DNA from: Staphylotrichum longicolle | Taxonomy: Eukaryota; Ascomycota; Sordariomycetes; Sordariales; Chaetomiaceae | Assembly: GCA_019096155.1 (NCBI GenBank) | Contig: JAHCVI010000003.1 | Span: forward strand, 2,418,001-2,482,000 | DNA length: 64,000 nucleotides | Reading direction: 5' to 3' | Shown: in pieces, positions 40,978 through 52,100 of the stretch | Layout: the number at the start of each line of letters is the position of its first letter | How positions within the stretch are numbered: position 1 is the first letter of the stretch | Notes under the pieces: generated by a model | What the model was told of the DNA's origin: nothing | The model's database searches: none | What the model saw: only the letters and a program-made list of their open reading frames with translations | Translations under genes and position numbers: made by a program

Positions 40978-42872
40978 TTAGAGCTCCTTATGCGCCTTCT
41001 CCTTGGCCTTGCCCTCCGCCTCCTCGGCCTTCTTCTTGGCCGCCTCGCCGCCAAGGCGCAGCTGGTTCGTCACCCAGTCCCAACCGCCGAGCACGTTCTC
41101 CTTGACCTTAGCAAAGAGTGTCTCGGTGGGCGCCGTCGTGCCGTACTTGAAGTAAGTGTGCTGCCTGCGCGCCAGGGCACGCAGCTCATTGAGGTTCGAT
41201 CCCTGCGGCGCCGGGATGCCGTAGCTGTCCAGGTAGGCCTTGAGCTCGCTCTCGCTCCACGTCTCAAAGACATTGGCCTTGGCCGTGTCGGTGGCGCGCG
41301 AGAGGAAGGAGGTAGCCGAGGCGTACGAGTCGCCGCCGGCGGAAGAAGCAGAGGCATACGCTGACTGGGCAGCGTCGACCAGCTCGTCGCGGGTCGCGCC
41401 GGTCTTGTCAGAGACCTTCTTGGCGGCGGCGTTGCCGCTCGAGGCGATGTAGTTACGCAGGTTCTCGATGCTCAGGTCATCCCAGGTCCAGGCGGTCCAG
41501 CCCGAGGCGGCCTTGTGGGCGTTCTTGCGAACCAAGGCACGGAGCTCGTTGGTCTTGGTGCCTTGGGGGACGGGCTAGGAGTGGGTTAGCAAATCGACTG
41601 AGAAAAGTGGGCTGGGATGCAAAGACGTACCACTCCGCGAGCGTCCAGATAACCCTTCAAGCGGCTGTCGGACCAGGTGTCCACAACCTTGTCAAAGGCG
41701 TCCTGAGCCGCCTTGGAGGCGGTATCGGTGGCCTTCGCCGCGGCGGAACCAATGTTGGAAGTGGCGGCGCCAAAAGCAGAAGCAGCAGTGCCGGCGACGG
41801 TGTCACCCATGATCTCGGCACGGTGCTTGCGGACAAGAGCGCGCAGCTGGTTGAGCTTGGTGCCTTGAGGAACTGCGTTGTGTTAGTGAGGCATTCTCTG
41901 ACGGTTTGCAATAATCGACGCACCATTGATGCTGTTCTTGTCGCAGAACTCCTTGAGCTGAGACTCGCTCCACGAGTCAATGAGCTTGTCAGTCAGGGCA
42001 GCATAAGCGTCCTGGGCGGCCTTCTTGGAGCTCTCGCTTTGCTCCTGCATGCGCAGGTAAGCGAGACGAGAGTTGCGGCGAACAGATGCGATAAGTTTAT
42101 CACGCTATTACTGGGGTTAGCAATCATCCGGGTCAACTTGGTAAAAGTAACATACAGTGGTGGGCTGAGGCGCAGGGAATCCATGAGTGTCGAGCCACTC
42201 CTTCAAGTCGGATTCTGCAGTCACAGTCAGATACGGTCTTGGTCTTCTCGGATCGGAATGTACCCACCACTCCAGGTCTCATAGAGCCAGTTGCCGGGAT
42301 ACGTGGCGGCCTCTCCGGCCTTTTGGGCAACCGTCTCGTAGTTCTCACGAGCCTTCTGAAGGAGAGTATCGCGCTTGCGAGGCTGGGGAACGGGAATGCC
42401 ATGACGGTCGCAGAAAGCCTTGAGCTGGCTGTCGGTCCAGGTATCCAGAATCCAGTCCTTGATGTTGATCCATCCGTTTTGAGCCTTATCTTCGGTCTCG
42501 TACCAAGAGTTCCTGACGCGGGCGATGAGAGAGTCCCGGGTCTCCTCGGCTGACTCCTTGGACTCAACGCCCTTCTGCTTCAGGTAGCCAGTGAGCTTCT
42601 CTGTGTCCCAGGACTGGTAAGGCTCAACCACGTTCGCATCCCAGTTCTTCTGCACGAGCTTCTCGAGATCCTTGCGGTCGGCCGGGGTCGGGTAGGGGAC
42701 GTCGTGGTCAGAAAGCCACCGCTCGAGGTCTTCGTGCACTTGCTATGATGTGACGTCAGCTCATGTCTCCTATGCACGCAAAAAATATGCAAACATACCG
42801 GCATTTGAGAACCAGGAGCTGGCAACAGCAGCGTTGGCCAGGGCCAACGCGAGGAATTTTAGCGATCCTCAT
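40978..42872 (-). CDS. Ish1/Msc1-family stress-response protein, signal-peptide exon out of frame
   Basis: A protein of about 540 residues made of repeated Ish1 helices (W-S-E-S-x-L-K-x-x-L/W-D-x-x-G-I/V-P-x-P type), seen at least six times, for example WTDSQLKAFCDRHGIPVPQ and WSESELKAYLDSYGIPAPQ. Ish1 is a nuclear-envelope stress protein in fission yeast; Msc1 is its budding yeast relative. Minus-strand exons are 42872-42799, 42738-42268, 42214-42156, 42104-41924, 41872-41631 and 41574-40978. Exon 1 encodes a signal peptide (KFLALALANAAVASSWFSNA), but the ATG at 42872 is one base out of frame with it, at an A4 run (42857-42860). Removing one A restores both the start and the exon phase, so I suspect a consensus error. 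The C-terminus is HKEL, near an ER-retention signal. Confidence 0.85.
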
Positions 42873-43979
42873 GGCAAGGTCTGTCTGCTTGCTTGCTCAA
42901 CGTTTGGTGATGTTGATGACAGTTTTTTTTCGGTGTTGGGTTGAGATGTCAGCTCTGGGTTTCAAATCCGTGCAAAACAAAATAAATGAAGTGAGGGAGG
43001 GGTTGTGGTTTTGTGAGCTTGGGTGTTGTGCGAGGCAGGGTGGGCAAGCTGTTGCGGGTGGCGGGTCAAGGACGTCACTGCTGCCCTGTTTGGCCAAACG
43101 GTTCTTGGTTTGCTTGAAACCCACCACTGTCAACGCCCATTCGAAAAGTGAAAAGACGAAACGGCGCCAGCGCCGTGTCTGGGCCGTGGTTGCCTGCACA
43201 CCAGAAAGCTGTGGAAAGCTCTGGGGAGGAAGCTCCGGCTGCAGTGACGTAATGCAAGTCGTTGGAGCTGGAAGGAGCTCTGTAAACGCAACCACTGTTG
43301 CTGCAGGGCTCTGACCCGCGATTGGCCGCAATGCATACGCGAGTGGAGGTGATTGCCCGTTGTCGATCGAGACATACATCATCGTGTGCGACCTCTCGCA
43401 GCATGGCATCATGACTGGCGGTGCTTTCGCCAGCGCGGTGACGTCATGACATTACAAAGGGTTAGGGTTATGTGGCCTTTCCGCTGACACGAGGTCGACA
43501 GAGGAGACTGGTGAGACGCGCTGGAAAGCAACACGAATGCATGTGAAAAGCAGGCTGCAGTGTCTTGGCTCTCCAGGGATTTACACGACAACCTTTTCGA
43601 GCCAGGTACACCAGCGGGTATGAGAAATCCATGTACAGTCGTAGATGGCTTAAAGGAAGGTTCGACACTTGACAGTTCTTCAGGTAGTTGGCGTTTCAAA
43701 GCCCTACTCTAAATCAGACCAGGCGGTAAGGTAAACATGATCTCGCTTCGCAATGTCCTCGACAATTGCTCCCAGTTTATTGTCTAGAATTCCGCCATAA
43801 TTCAGAGCCAATGCTCATTGGCAACCATGTTCGTTTCCCAATCCCACAAAAAGACCCACCATCAGCGTCGACGCCTCAGTATCAGACTTGTCCCTCCTTC
43901 CACAGAAAATTCTCCGTCCTCCGTTGCTGGCTTGCAGAAACCGTTCTACGGAAATCCAGGTAGTCTGAAGGATACCTCC
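42873..43979. other. Intergenic region upstream of the Msc1-like gene
   Basis: About 1.1 kb. A two-copy telomere-like motif (gggttagggtta) lies at 43459-43470. I find no supported coding sequence. Confidence 0.5.
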
Positions 43980-46151
43980 TTAACCCAACTTCGGTTCACG
44001 GTCACAGGGATCCACACCTATACCATTCCGGCCAAGTCAGTCATCGTCGCTCAACAAAATGGTTCAAGTGAATACTCACCGTACTCACAAACCACACCCT
44101 CTTCCCTAAACTCCCTCATGAGCGCCATCCGCGCCGCCTCAGCCTGGCACCGGAAACTGCCAAACCGAAACTCTAGCAGCACCCGGTTGCGGTCCTCGCT
44201 CACTCCGCGATGAACGACCTCATCGACCTGGTACACCATCTTGGTGTCGAGATACGAGCTGAGAAACCCTTGGTTAACAATCCTCGGCGGGCCGCTGATC
44301 AGCAGCACCCGGTTGCGGTCCTCGCTCACTCCGCGATGAACGACCTCATCGACCTGGTACACCATCTTGGTGTCGAGATACGAGCTGAGAAACCCTTGGT
44401 TAACAATCCTCGGGGGGCCGCTGATCAGCAGCACCCGAGATCTCCGCCCGCCCTTGTCGACCTCGGCCGAGCGCACCCTGTTCCATGACACGCGCGCGTG
44501 GAGGTGCGGGTTGCGCGGCGTGGCGTAGCCCGTGGCGGCGTAGAGGCCGTAGAACAACTCTTGTGTCGAACCAACCCATTAGCAACTAACTCCTTTTCAA
44601 AAGATCTTCGAAACGGAAAAACAAGAAAGAACATTGGATAATAGAATGGCAAGACAAAAACTCACCCGCACCAGCCCTCTCAAAAAACACCACCTTGGCC
44701 GCACTAAACACGTGCCCCCGCTTCGGCGCCGGCGGGTTGATGTGCGTCGCGTACACGCGCCCCACGCCCCTGATGCCCGAGAGCAGCTCGCGCGTCGTCA
44801 GGTCGGGCGCCAGCCCAACGAGAAACAGACTGCAGTTGGCCTCGACGGGGATCGCGGCCGACTGGTTGCGCGCCACGTCTGGGTCGCCGCGGTAGTTGGG
44901 CGAGAAGCCCTTGAGCAGCAGGGCGTGCGCCTCGTGCTGCGTCTGGGGCTGGGCTGCCGCGCGGCAGTTCATGGGGTGGTAGAAGGAGGGTGGGGAGGGG
45001 AAGATGCGCGGCGGTGGGAGGAGGGCGGCGGTTTGGGGGAGGGTTTCGTGGTTGTTGGATGATGGTAATCTGAAGGGAGGAATGGATTGGACTGTTGAGA
45101 GGCCCGACGCCGGTGCTTGGGACTGGGTTGCTAAGGCAGGGGGCCGGAGGACGACCGGGAAGCGGAGAGGGGAGGCTAAGACGGTGGCCTCGTGAGGGGT
45201 GGGCCGCCAGGAGTTTGAGGGAGGATCTCTGGCTGAAGTGGCCGGAGCTCCTGACAGCCTCGACGAGTTCGGGATCTCAACCCTGTCAAGTTGCCAATGG
45301 TGTTGATGGGTGGCGGTTTGAGCGTGCATTCCTCCTGACATCTCGGAGGTGAAGGTACCGTTGCGGTGTGCAGTGCTGAGACTGGTCGGCTCATTGGAGT
45401 TCCAAGCATTGGGGGGATCGAATGCGCTGAAGTGACTGTTGAGGCGCAACATGGGATCCAGAGGGATGCTAGAGCCAATGTTGTTATTGTTGTTTTTGTC
45501 GCTTGCTGGGACCGCCCAAGGTGAGACTGAAGGCTGCGGTTTGCAAACTGGGAATTGTGGACGATGGAGATCAGAAAACGAAGAGAGCGGGATGAGCGGT
45601 TGCGAAGTCCAAGTCGCAGCACGAGAGGGTTCGGCCAAGTTTGAGACGGGAAGCAGAGCACTCTCTCCAGGACTCAAGACCTGGGCTTTGGAGTTGACAG
45701 GGTTCGGAAAGGCGTTCTGGCTTGAACTCTGCCTCGCCGGCACCAGGGTATCATGGTTTCCAAAACCCGTTGACCAGAGTCGCTGGCGGGTCCCAGGTCC
45801 GGCTTGGTAATGCCCAATGTTGCTGCCTGCCGACTCGGAACGAGCCATCATATGGTGGGTGGCTGTTTCATTTTCCGGTGTGAACTTGGAGGGCGTTTGA
45901 TCCAGTCCCAGGCGGGTTATGTGATCAAGCCGCTGCTTTTCTATATGGGTTCTCCAGAGTTCGCCATGGCTCCCGTTTGACCGAGGGCGTGACCTGCCAT
46001 CACCCGTCTGAGGTTGAGAGGATCCAAATGGCGTGGTTCCAGGTGTCCATATGCGGCTGCTGTCGACTTCGGCTTCCCAGCCAGGCGTTGATATTGCAGA
46101 ATGGGGGCTAGTCAATCCATGAGGACCAGAGTTTGATCCAGGCAAAGCCAT
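43980..46151 (-). CDS. RRM-domain protein with a duplicated segment in the second RRM
   Basis: A predicted 667-residue protein. Minus-strand exons are 46151-44666, 44559-44080 and probably 44017-43980. Residues 1-430 are a low-complexity Ser/Pro/Gln-rich region. A first RRM-like domain follows (CSLFLVGLAPDLTTRELL, RGVGRVYATHI). A second begins RVLLISGPPRIVNQGFLSSY and ends in EFRFGSFRCQAEAARMAL. The 42-residue beta1-alpha1-beta2 part of the second domain is present twice in tandem, encoded by a 126-bp repeat. The final intron is inferred from gtgagt and gtatag and gives the end DPCDREPKLG; without it the protein ends EYSLEPFC. Start is the first ATG of the open frame. I do not recognise a named orthologue; Mei2- or Pin4-like RNA binding is possible. 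Confidence 0.75.
44175..44426. repeat. Tandem duplication, 2 x 126 bp, inside an exon
   Basis: Copy 1 is 44175-44300 and copy 2 is 44301-44426. I compared them base by base and found a single difference (cggcggg versus cgggggg), which is synonymous on the coding strand. The unit is a multiple of three, so the frame is kept. An 11-base direct repeat (agcagcacccg type) recurs at 44427, consistent with unequal exchange or replication slippage. Confidence 0.95.
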
Positions 46152-46884
46152 CAGGCGCAAGTGTTGAGCATGGATCTTGAGAGAGAACAAATGTTGCAGC
46201 GAGAGGATGGAGTTTCAGCCACAATTGCGGTTGAGGGCGATTTGTTGATGTGGGGAAAGCTTAGCTATATGCTGAGATTGATGGGAGTGCTCACTGTGCT
46301 GCTTGTTGCTTGGTTCTTTAGTGGTGATATGTCCCCATCCCTTGTTTGTCTGTGACAGGTGCTAAGTGTGTCCAGAACCTAGATAATGAGCAGGAGACGA
46401 AGTAAGGTCAACATCTTGCAAAGCCCAGTTCAAAAAGCCGTCCACAATGGAGTATGAGTTCCTTGTTAACAAGCGTACCGTCTTTCTAAGCTGACCTAAC
46501 TCGCTCAGTGTTCGAGGGCCACTTATTGAGTTCAGCAGTACGATCAACAAGACATCGGGGCTCGTTGATACAATGACCTAGCAATAACTGGAGCAGGACC
46601 CGTGATAATAGTTGAATCTTGTGCCTAGCTTTCAATGGCTGAATCATTTCCAGCATGAAGAGTCCTTGTGCTTTTGACAGTTGGTTTGGCGAAATGATGC
46701 AAAGACGACATAAGGGAAGTTAAGTTTTTAGTCCCGAGAACGAGTCAACAAGAGATGTGAAATAAGTTAGGACCTGCCTAGACAAACCCCTTACACCTTC
46801 ATTGCTAATTAGTCTCTTTTTCATCAGTGGTAAGATCAATGTGGGAGTCAAAAGGAGATAGAGAAGCCCAAAGCAGCAACACAT
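46152..46884. other. Intergenic region, about 0.7 kb
   Basis: Lies between the start of the RRM gene and the end of the next minus-strand gene, so it contains the RRM gene's promoter and leader. It is AT-richer than its surroundings. No gene is supported. Confidence 0.5.
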
Positions 46885-47484
46885 CTAATTGCGAATAGGA
46901 TCCATGTACCCTTCCAACATCTCCACAACTCCCTCCCTCGTCACAATCCCCTCCTTCATCAACCTCCTCACCACCCTCAGTGTCCACCCCTGACAATGCT
47001 CCTTGACCGCCGCCCGACTCGGCGCGCTCGGCGGCTTCTCCTCCCGCACAACCTCCTCCACCCGAGCCAACTGCTCATCGCTCAGATCCTGACTCAGAAC
47101 CTGATGCCATGCAAAATCTGGCGAGCTCATCCGGTCGACGCCCGTCGCGTGCTCAAAGTGCATGAACTCGGCATCGCCCGTGACCTGCCACATCAGGCCC
47201 GGTCCCGTGCCCATGGCGTTGGGAATGTGGGAGAAGAGCGACCAGTGCTTGGGTTCGTCCTCGGCCTGGTTTTCGGCGATCACGGACAAGTAGCGGGTTG
47301 GCGGTGGCTCTGACGACGGAACGGCCTCGATGGGCTTCTCGACGGGAGACCAGTCGGCGAGGGGCTGGCCGGTGGTGCGGTCAAGTCTGCGGGTGAATGA
47401 GCTTCCGTCTGAGTAGGTCATGTATTCACGCCCATTACGTATGGCACGGTCTGTGACACCGCGGTTGTTGTCGATATTGGTCAT
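46885..47484 (-). CDS. Uncharacterised protein, fungal-specific type
   Basis: A single-exon 199-residue protein that I do not recognise by name. The N-terminal part is polar (REYMTYSDGSSFTRRLD). The central part reads KHWSLFSHIPNAMGTGPGLM and WQVTGDAEFMHFEHATGVD. The C-terminal part is helical (LSDEQLARVEEVVREEKPPS, then CQGWTLRVVRRLMKEGIV). The combination of an HWSLF segment, a small Gly-rich turn and a C-terminal CQGW-x-x-RVVRRL motif looks like a conserved lineage-specific fungal family, and a compact globular fold is likely. There is no signal peptide or membrane helix. The first ATG (47484) is used; the open frame extends further without an ATG. Confidence 0.7.
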   Translation of the reverse strand: MTNIDNNRGVTDRAIRNGREYMTYSDGSSFTRRLDRTTGQPLADWSPVEKPIEAVPSSEPPPTRYLSVIAENQAEDEPKHWSLFSHIPNAMGTGPGLMWQVTGDAEFMHFEHATGVDRMSSPDFAWHQVLSQDLSDEQLARVEEVVREEKPPSAPSRAAVKEHCQGWTLRVVRRLMKEGIVTREGVVEMLEGYMDPIRN

Positions 47485-47893
47485 GGTGACTTTCTCGCAC
47501 CTCAGCTCGAGTTTTTGAAGGTGTTTTGTGCTGGGGCCCTGGTTGGTGAGTGTCTGCAAGGGCGCCAATCCGCGAGCCAGATTTAAAGGGGCCCAAAAGC
47601 AGCTGCGCCGGTAGCCGTTTCCAGTTGGTTCTTCAGCCTAAGCTGCTGAGCGCGTGCTGGTCAGTCAAACTTTAACTTGCACGTCTGAACTTCAGGGTGA
47701 AGAAAGTCAATATAGGTCATAGTGACCAGACATTTGTTTGTCGAACATCCCAAAGAAACCTCTTTCCAAACGGTACTGTTGCCTATTGCTGAGAAAAAGA
47801 ACTGTGCTGTGAAATCAACGAAAACCTGGGTTTGCTCTGAAATTACCAACAATAACTTAAAAATACACATGTCCGTATCCCTTGTGGCATCTA
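47485..47893. other. Intergenic region, about 0.4 kb
   Basis: Lies between two genes on the same strand. AT-rich around 47750-47900. No gene is supported. Confidence 0.5.
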
Positions 47894-48643
47894 TCAAAAT
47901 AAAACTCGCCTCGCCTTTTGTATCCCTGTGATGTCCCATGGTTTCGGTCTTGTTTCTGTCGTCCGCTTCTGCCACTCATGCTCGGCCGAGTCGCACCATT
48001 TCATCATCTGCACATACTCCCAGTAATCGGGAAACCAGCCAGAAGACTCCCAGTCAAGCACGCCCGTAATGCGGCACTGGTTGTCGACGATAATATTCCG
48101 AGGGGCGAGGTCGCCGTGCGTAAAGACGGACACATTGGAGCGAGGAAGCAAGTTGCGAACATCCTTGCCATCTTTGTATGAGAGTCCATTGTGGGCAACG
48201 TACCGGGCGAAAATGCGATCCCGGAGAAGATCATCATCAAATTCTGAGGGCGCAACGTCGTTGTTGTCACCTAGTAGAGGATCCCGAGACGGGGCACCAT
48301 CGACAGTGCGGTAGAGACCGGGAGCCAAGTCGTCAGGACGTGGTATGCTGGTTCGGAGTTTGGCAACGAGGTCCCATATATCATGGCAAACACAGTCCTT
48401 GGTCCGTTCGTCCAGTTCCGCCCACACTGACTTGAGCGTCCTGCCGGGCATGAAGTCCATTTCCAACTCGCCGTAGAAAACGACGCCATCCTGGAATCTG
48501 TACATGGTTCCATGGATAGATGGGATCGGCAGGAATGGTGCATGCTTCTTCACAAGACGCATTGCTTTCTCCTCGGAGGGTCGAACTTTGGCGCCTCGCT
48601 TTAGGACCAGACACTTTGCCATTTTCTGAGAAGCTTGGATCAT
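47894..48643 (-). CDS. Aminoglycoside phosphotransferase (APH)/choline-kinase-like protein
   Basis: A 249-residue protein-kinase-like fold enzyme of the fungal APH family, whose substrates are mostly unknown. The Lys of LVLKRGAKVR (near residue 15) fits the ATP-binding beta3 Lys. The catalytic loop is FTHGDLAPRNIIVDN with His176-Gly-Asp178, and the metal-binding Asp is in GVLDWESSGWFPDYWEY (Asp197). The glycine-rich N-terminal strands are short or missing here. A 5' exon is possible: ATG 48731 with donor at 48698 and acceptor directly before 48643 would add MNSGCTRLRND in frame. Family members often have 270-300 residues, which supports such an exon. It lies on the same strand as, and just downstream of, the NLR gene. 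Confidence 0.8.
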   Translation of the reverse strand: MIQASQKMAKCLVLKRGAKVRPSEEKAMRLVKKHAPFLPIPSIHGTMYRFQDGVVFYGELEMDFMPGRTLKSVWAELDERTKDCVCHDIWDLVAKLRTSIPRPDDLAPGLYRTVDGAPSRDPLLGDNNDVAPSEFDDDLLRDRIFARYVAHNGLSYKDGKDVRNLLPRSNVSVFTHGDLAPRNIIVDNQCRITGVLDWESSGWFPDYWEYVQMMKWCDSAEHEWQKRTTETRPKPWDITGIQKARRVLF

Positions 48644-48841
48644 CTGCAGTGGTAAGAAAGGAAATGCGATAAGCGACCGCGTAGGGTATACCACACACAT
48701 CATTGCGAAGCCTTGTGCAGCCACTGTTCATAGGAGGACTGAGTGTTTTCCATCCCCGTAGACTTGATCACCCAAACTCAGCAGCCTCCTCTTCCCCCCT
48801 CCCTTCCTCCCGCCACCCCAATCCTTTTCACCCCCCTCCCC

Positions 48842-49071
48842 TCACCCTCCACCCAATCCCCTCTCGGCATCATACCCCCCTCCCCCACCACAACCGGAAT
48901 GGTCTCCCTGTCCCTCCTCAACACCATCGGCAGCGTGACCTGCCCCTGCCCTTCCCCCCCCCTTCCTCCCCACCAACCCTCGACGGAAACTTGAACCTCC
49001 TAAAAGGCCGATCCTCCCGATCCAGAAACAACACCCTCTCCTCCTTCCTTTTCCCCTCCCCAACCCATCCC

Positions 49072-49126
<55 letters not shown>

Positions 49127-52100
49127 GCCAACTGGCACGTGCATCACCGCCGCCTTGTAGTCCCCCGCGATCTGCCCCGGCAGGCGCGTGAGCGTCTCGG
49201 CCTCGAGCACGCCGTTCTCGCGCAGCGTGGCGAGGACGACGGCCCCCGCGCCGGGGTCCCTCTCGAGGCGGGAGACGGACCGGAGGCCCGTGGCCGGGTC
49301 GACGTAGGCGGTCAGCTCGTTGATGTTTTGCGTTGCGGGGAGGGTGGGGCGGAAGGGGAGGGCGAGGTCGAGATTACTGGAGTTGTAATTATGGTTGTGG
49401 GTGTTGTTATGCTGATGTGTGGGGTATGCCGCTCTGCTGCTATGTGGTGTGGTTTGTCGGGAGTCGGTAAGATAGGTGGTGAGCTTCGATGCGCGAGGAT
49501 TGACGGGGACGCCGCAAAAGTATTCGCCGTCGTGGTCAAAGACGAGCTTTTCGGGTGTCTGATCTACGAATCGGAGGGCGCCTGGGAGAGGTGCGCAGAG
49601 CGGTGTTAGTATCTGAAGAGCTTGAGCTTGAGAGGGGCGGTTGTTGTCAAGTGTCATACCCGATGTAGGATCTTGGAAGTTCCAGAGTCCAGATCCGGTC
49701 CCTGTCCCCGCGCGTGTGATCACGCGTCCATTGCGGACGATGATGAACCTCTGGAACTGAATGGCCACGACCGGGTACTGCGGGTGGATGAGGGCACACC
49801 AGTCTCCTCGTCCTTCTTCATCATAGGTGGAACTCCATCCACTTGGTGGCAGGTAGTTTGGCTTGAACGCCAGCGAGGACACATGGCGATACGACGGCCT
49901 CAAAGACCTTCCCCAATTGGCATCCTCATACACGGTTATCAGCCTGAGATGGCACCCCGTGTCCTTTTGAACGTCGACAAGGCCGTGGGATTTCTGCACC
50001 GTCATGAGATACTGACCCGTGTCCGACAACTGGATGTCGTATCTGAGCTCGAAATCCTCGATGCGAAAACGAGAAGGTCCCTTCCGCCAGGCGTTCCCGG
50101 TGAAGTCGACGAATTGCGTAGTGTCGTCCAGGTTGGCGTGCTGTTGGCCGTCGTCCATTCCGGGGATATGAACAACACAGCCAGGTACAACCACTCCTCG
50201 AAGGTCAGCTGTGAGGGCAACTGGGCACTGGAACTCTGAACCTGAATCTGCCGGATGTTGGCCGACTGTCGAGAGAAACGGCTTCAGACAGCTCCTTGGT
50301 ATGTTCAGGTTGACTTCCTGCAGTTTGGTATTTGGGTGAATCGACCACCGCTCGAAGAACAAGGAGAATTGTGTGTTGTCTTCCCGGGAGACGTACAAGC
50401 GAACGAGCCCGAGATGCCGACCATCCGGCGAAAGGCGAGTTTTGAGACAGACGGAGTGGTAGTCCTCGTCTGGCTGGGCTTCGAATTGCGCCGTGATGCG
50501 TGCACCGGAGATTCGTTGCCAAAACGGTGATTGATGAAACGCCGATATGCTGGGCTCCCAAATCTCGTTTGGCTCCTCGGTGAGAACGCTACCCCACGAG
50601 GTATTGATGGTCCTAAGATCCTGAGAGAGTTGTAAAATTGTCGAGCGGGCCGTTTCCCATGCCGACCTCAGCTGAGTGCCCATCTGATGGACCGCGGGAG
50701 GCCGCTCAGCGAAGAAGGGATCTTTAGGTCCCTGGCGAATCTGGGGGGGTCGCTTGAACATCCACGACGCCTCGATCCATGCCATGACCGAACGCTTGTT
50801 GGACAGAAAGCTGGATGACAAGCGAACCATGACGCCGACACCCTGTCCTTCCACTGTGGATGAGGCAAGAGCCTCCATGCATTCCAGGACGTGGAAACTC
50901 CAGAACTCGGCTGCGTAATCCAAGAGTGGGTATCTCTTGACCAGCAAAGTAACTTGAGGAACGGCGCGAGAGGAGCCGGCTAACGGCTCGGCCTTAACAC
51001 TGTAGTACAGGTACGAAAGACAACGGCATGCCAGAGACGCATGGCTGGCGCTTCTGTTCGTGACGACCTCGGGCGGAATGGCCGGCTGAGACGCCACGCT
51101 TCTTCCATCCGTGAGAAACTCGATGATTGACAGATGAATAAAGCGGACAAAGCCGTGCTTGTCCAGCTCCATCAGGGCGCCGGACAGATGGCCCAAGTTG
51201 CGGTGAAATTCGGGGATCAAGTCGTCTTGTTCCAGAGCTCTGTCCATAGGAACTGCAATGGCGTGCTGCAGCTCAGTGACGTGCAGTGGCCGGATCGAGT
51301 AGAGCACAAGCTCAAACGCCTGCAGAGTATTGGCGCGAGCACTCCCGGGTCGTTGAACAAGGGTTCTCAAGATGGCGCCGTAAAGCAGGTCCAGCCCCTC
51401 GAGTCTGTTCAGGTCGTTGAGCGCTTCGTGTCGGCCGCGAATCGATATGTGCGGCGACTGGAGGTATTCCATAAAGAGAGTAGCCCAAAGAAACATGCCG
51501 TTTGCTCGCCTGGCGATTTGGTTGACTGTGTCCTCGCAGTTGTCTTGAATGTCTGACTGCCTGATAAGGCCCGAGTCCACCATGGCCATTACTCGCGGTC
51601 GCAGGAACGTCTGAATGTCGTCGAGGTTCAGGGTTTCATTGAGGGCCAGCACGTGGGTAGCAAAACTCAAGTGTGCTGGTATTGTCACTGTAGGCCGGCT
51701 GAAGAGCGCAACGGATGTCGAGGCCGGTCCACCACAGACGGATCCAAGTCGCGTCCAAAATTGCAATTGGTCCTGACACTCATCTACGCCGTCGACCACA
51801 AGCTGAAAATGGTCAAGTCTTTGGATGAGGAGACAGAGCATAGAGAACACTTCGTTGTCGGACGCCACGTGTTGGCCGAGCTGGTTCTCGCGGAACAGGA
51901 GGAACATGTCGATTACGTCTGGGTCGAATGCCGGCATGATCTGGAGCAGCTGCATGACAGCAGCTCGCCAGACTGCGCTGCTCATCACGCTGTCTGGTCG
52001 TTGCTTGTCGAAATAGAAGAAAACCAAGGCCGACCGTTGATGCTGCTGGCCGCTGGGAGTATTCAGGTAAGCAGTGGCACGTTTCCGTAAGGTTTCGATG

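Noticed and set aside
43459..43470. Interstitial telomere repeat (gggttagggtta)
   Set aside because: Only two units; this length is expected by chance or as a protein-binding site, and there is no sign of a fusion or chromosome end.
48703..49191. 162-codon plus-strand ORF with a long His run
   Set aside because: It is the CAT microsatellite read as His in the antisense direction of the NLR gene.
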